Positions 7,747 through 9,409 of a DNA stretch of 9,409 nt are shown one piece after another (the stretch's first letter is position 1; every line of letters starts with the position of its first letter). The notes below the pieces were generated by a model that was not told where the DNA came from, did no database searches, and saw nothing but the letters and a program-made list of their open reading frames with translations. Location of the stretch: NCBI GenBank assembly GCA_004294195.1, contig REAQ01000009.1, positions 1 through 9,409 of the forward strand, given 5' to 3'. A program made the position numbers and the translations under genes. This DNA is from Sphingobacteriales bacterium. Lineage in GTDB: Bacteria > Bacteroidota > Bacteroidia > Chitinophagales > Chitinophagaceae.

Positions 7747-8987
7747 ATCCGCTTGTCTGACAAATAATATAATGTGTTGCTGTTCTCTTTGGCGAAGAGT
7801 GCTGCACTCAACGCCTTCACTTGTTCTGGTGTAACGCTATTGTATTGTTGCATCTCCTGATTCATCAGATTGGCATCACCGAGCAACTCATAGTATGCCA
7901 GGGAATTGGCCCTGTTCATCAGACTCATGTCTTCAAAAGCCATCAGGCTCTCCGATTTGTTCTTCACTTTTTGCAATTCTTTTTCTTCAACAAGTTGCTG
8001 GCGCATACCATCCAGCACGAGTTCAATGGCAGCTTCGGCTACTTCAGCTTTAACACCTTTCACCAACTTTCCTTCGATGGCAAGCAACCCCTTATCCAAG
8101 CTTCCGAAATGATAACATTCCACATTGCTGAACAGCTTTTGCTCTTTCACCAGGGCCTGGAACAGGCGAGAAGAAGTACCTCCACCCAGGATGTCTACAA
8201 TAAGGTCAGTGACATAATATCCATGCTCATTTCTCGCGGGCATGTGCCAGCATTTGTACAAGGCATCTATGGGGACATCCTTTTTTAACACCATTCTTCT
8301 TTCCTGTGTTTGCAACGGTTCTTGTGGAAGGCTCCTCTCATATTTATTCCCGGAGGGAATTCCACCGAACCATTTTTCAGCAAGCGCTTTCACTTCCGGT
8401 GTATCTACATTTCCTGCTACCACCATGATGGCATTGGCCGGGGTATAATGCTTGAAGAAAAACGATTTCACATCTTCCAGTTTTGCCTCCTCGATATGCT
8501 TCAATTCTTTGCCGATGGTCATCCAGCGATAGGGATGCTTTGTGTATGCCATCTCACGCAGAATATGCCAGGCATCACCATAGGGCTTGTTCAGGTAGTG
8601 TTCTTTAAATTCTTCACTCACTACTTTGCGCTGCACGTCCAGGCTCTTTTCGCCAAACGCAAGACTTAACATACGATCGCTTTCCAGCCAGAATGCGGTT
8701 TCGAGGTTATCCGTAGGCAGCTGGCAATAATAATTGGTAAGGTCATTGGTGGTGTAGGCATTGTTTTCACCACCGGCCCTTTGCAAGGGCTCATCATAGT
8801 CGGGGATATTAACGGATCCGCCAAACATCAAGTGTTCAAACAGGTGGGCGAATCCCGTTCTCGAAGGGTCTTCATCCCTCGCACCCACGTTATACAAAAT
8901 ATCCACCACGGCCATGGGCGTACTGGCATCCTTATGAACAAGCACCTTCAGGCCGTTTTCCAGTTGAAAACGCTCAAATTGAATCAT
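7743..8987 (-). CDS. M16 family zinc peptidase, catalytic subunit
   Basis: This 414-residue M16B-type peptidase has an intact inverted zinc motif, His48-Leu-Phe-Glu51-His52, in TGFAHLFEHLMFGGS (8832-8846). His48 and His52 should bind zinc and Glu51 act as the catalytic base. The third ligand is expected about 75 residues later, at Glu125 or Glu126 in VVSEEFKEH. The length fits the 400-450 residue bacterial M16B subunits rather than the 900-residue single-chain forms. In the C-terminal half, the place where family members carry the Arg/Tyr pair has Val280 and Ser287 instead (SSRLFQALVKEQKLFSNV), so this chain alone lacks that substrate-binding feature. Together with the zinc-less, Arg/Tyr-bearing protein encoded next, with a 4-base overlap, this indicates an obligate heterodimer. 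No signal peptide is seen (MIQFERFQLENGLKVLV begins the first strand), so action on peptides in the cytoplasm is likely. The substrate is unknown. Confidence 0.93.
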   Translation of the reverse strand: MIQFERFQLENGLKVLVHKDASTPMAVVDILYNVGARDEDPSRTGFAHLFEHLMFGGSVNIPDYDEPLQRAGGENNAYTTNDLTNYYCQLPTDNLETAFWLESDRMLSLAFGEKSLDVQRKVVSEEFKEHYLNKPYGDAWHILREMAYTKHPYRWMTIGKELKHIEEAKLEDVKSFFFKHYTPANAIMVVAGNVDTPEVKALAEKWFGGIPSGNKYERSLPQEPLQTQERRMVLKKDVPIDALYKCWHMPARNEHGYYVTDLIVDILGGGTSSRLFQALVKEQKLFSNVECYHFGSLDKGLLAIEGKLVKGVKAEVAEAAIELVLDGMRQQLVEEKELQKVKNKSESLMAFEDMSLMNRANSLAYYELLGDANLMNQEMQQYNSVTPEQVKALSAALFAKENSNTLYYLSDKRI

Positions 8988-9002
8988 GCTGCAAGATTAA
9001 AT

Positions 9003-9045
9003 TAAAAAATCCAAGCCCCATTATCCTTTGAGGATGTTGAGGGGT
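9003..9045 (-). terminator. Possible hairpin with T-run between protease and M16 genes
   Basis: Read on the minus strand, the end of the retropepsin/PDZ gene can form a nested hairpin. CCCC (9041-9044) pairs with GGGG (9016-9019). Inside it, ATCCT (9031-9035) pairs perfectly with AGGAT (9023-9027) across a three-base loop. Six T residues follow at 9004-9009, six bases after the stem. The internal loop is unequal (five and three bases), and the T-run is farther from the stem than in a textbook terminator. It could act as a weak terminator or attenuator that lowers expression of the M16 pair and the genes after it. It overlaps the stop codon of the upstream gene, and translation to that stop would compete with folding. 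Confidence 0.3.
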
Positions 9046-9409
9046 TTAATGTATACTTCCAGGGGCTCACCTCCTCGAAGGAGCAGCATCCGCAGCCGCT
9101 CCCTTGATTTCTGTAGCAATTCTTTATATGCCTGGATGCTGTTTGAATAGTTGTTCTGGATGCCGATGATAATGTCCCCCGGCAATACCCCCGCCTTATC
9201 CCCCGGAGAATTAGCGATCACGTCTTCCACTACCACTCTTCCATCCACATAATACACCCCCAGCCCGGTATAGGAATAATCAAATTCTGCCCGGAAATAT
9301 CCGTTCGGAGTGAGGTGGATCTCACGTTTTGCATAATTGAGCACAACAGTGAACCGCCTGAGCAGATCGTTACCAAGTAGACCACCCAGTTGCGGATAGG
9401 AGATCACAT
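9021..9409 (-). CDS. Retropepsin-like aspartyl protease with C-terminal PDZ domain (N terminus missing)
   Basis: The frame is open to the right edge. The apparent first codon (GTG, 9405-9407) is an internal valine, so only about 129 C-terminal residues are seen. They start with the second conserved element of retropepsin-like proteases, the Gly-rich GGLLGNDLLRRF followed by VVLNYAKREIHLTPN, which in this family closes the aspartyl protease lobe. The catalytic Asp-Thr/Ser-Gly motif should lie upstream, outside the window. A PDZ domain follows (about residues 46-122 of the visible part), with a GLGVYYV carboxylate-binding loop and the ANSPGDKAGVLPGDIIIGI segment that typifies protease-linked PDZ domains. 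Bacteroidota carry many such 'aspartyl protease family' proteins, usually exported, but the signal sequence cannot be seen. The gene ends 33 bp before the catalytic M16 gene and probably heads or shares the same transcript. Confidence 0.85.
   Translation of the reverse strand, partial: VISYPQLGGLLGNDLLRRFTVVLNYAKREIHLTPNGYFRAEFDYSYTGLGVYYVDGRVVVEDVIANSPGDKAGVLPGDIIIGIQNNYSNSIQAYKELLQKSRERLRMLLLRGGEPLEVYIKPLNILKG

Noticed and set aside
7821..8288. A 155-codon open frame on the plus strand inside the catalytic M16 gene
   Set aside because: It is antisense to conserved M16 coding sequence, with a His/Phe/Gln-rich translation typical of a reverse-strand shadow and no family resemblance.
9405..9407. 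A GTG start codon for the right-edge protease gene
   Set aside because: The encoded residues begin in the middle of a conserved aspartyl protease element and the frame stays open to the edge, so this codon is an internal valine.

Overview
The window looks like a chromosomal segment from a Bacteroidota bacterium, most plausibly a Chitinophagaceae-like relative. The basis is indirect: moderate GC content, weak or absent Shine-Dalgarno sequences, a single-chain fused alpha/beta 2-oxoacid dehydrogenase E1, a secreted xylose-isomerase-like TIM-barrel protein, and a retropepsin-like/PDZ protease beside paired M16 peptidases. No rRNA, tRNA, CRISPR array, insertion sequence or integrase was seen. Coding density is very high, and the longest gap without a gene is about 110 bp.

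Left part (1-4069). A plus-strand serine hydrolase of the class C beta-lactamase/PBP fold enters from the left edge without its N terminus. It ends 3 bp before the end of a minus-strand DUF502 membrane protein gene. A short divergent spacer (about 1605-1714) follows. It leads into a plus-strand pair 9 bp apart: an exported sugar-phosphate-isomerase-like TIM-barrel protein, then a second, complete, exported serine hydrolase.

Right part (4063-9409). This is a tightly packed minus-strand cluster, read from right to left: the C-terminal part of a retropepsin-like/PDZ protease, an M16 peptidase with an intact HxxEH zinc site, a second M16 protein whose zinc site is gone, a small four-helix membrane protein of the phage-holin-4/YvlD-like family, and a fused alpha/beta E1 of a branched-chain-type 2-oxoacid dehydrogenase. 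Gaps are 33, -4, 30 and 3 bp, which suggests co-transcription. A hairpin with a T-run at the first junction may attenuate it.

How the parts work together. The best-supported functional unit is the M16 pair. One subunit keeps the zinc ligands but has lost the conserved C-terminal Arg/Tyr pair; the other keeps Arg/Tyr but has lost the zinc ligands. That is the signature of an obligate heterodimer. A link from peptidases to branched-chain 2-oxoacid oxidation (amino acid salvage, iso-branched fatty acid primers) is possible but rests on gene order only. Both convergent gene junctions (1034/1038 and 4063/4069) have almost no spacer. I found no clearly undescribed system; the findings are mostly architectural.
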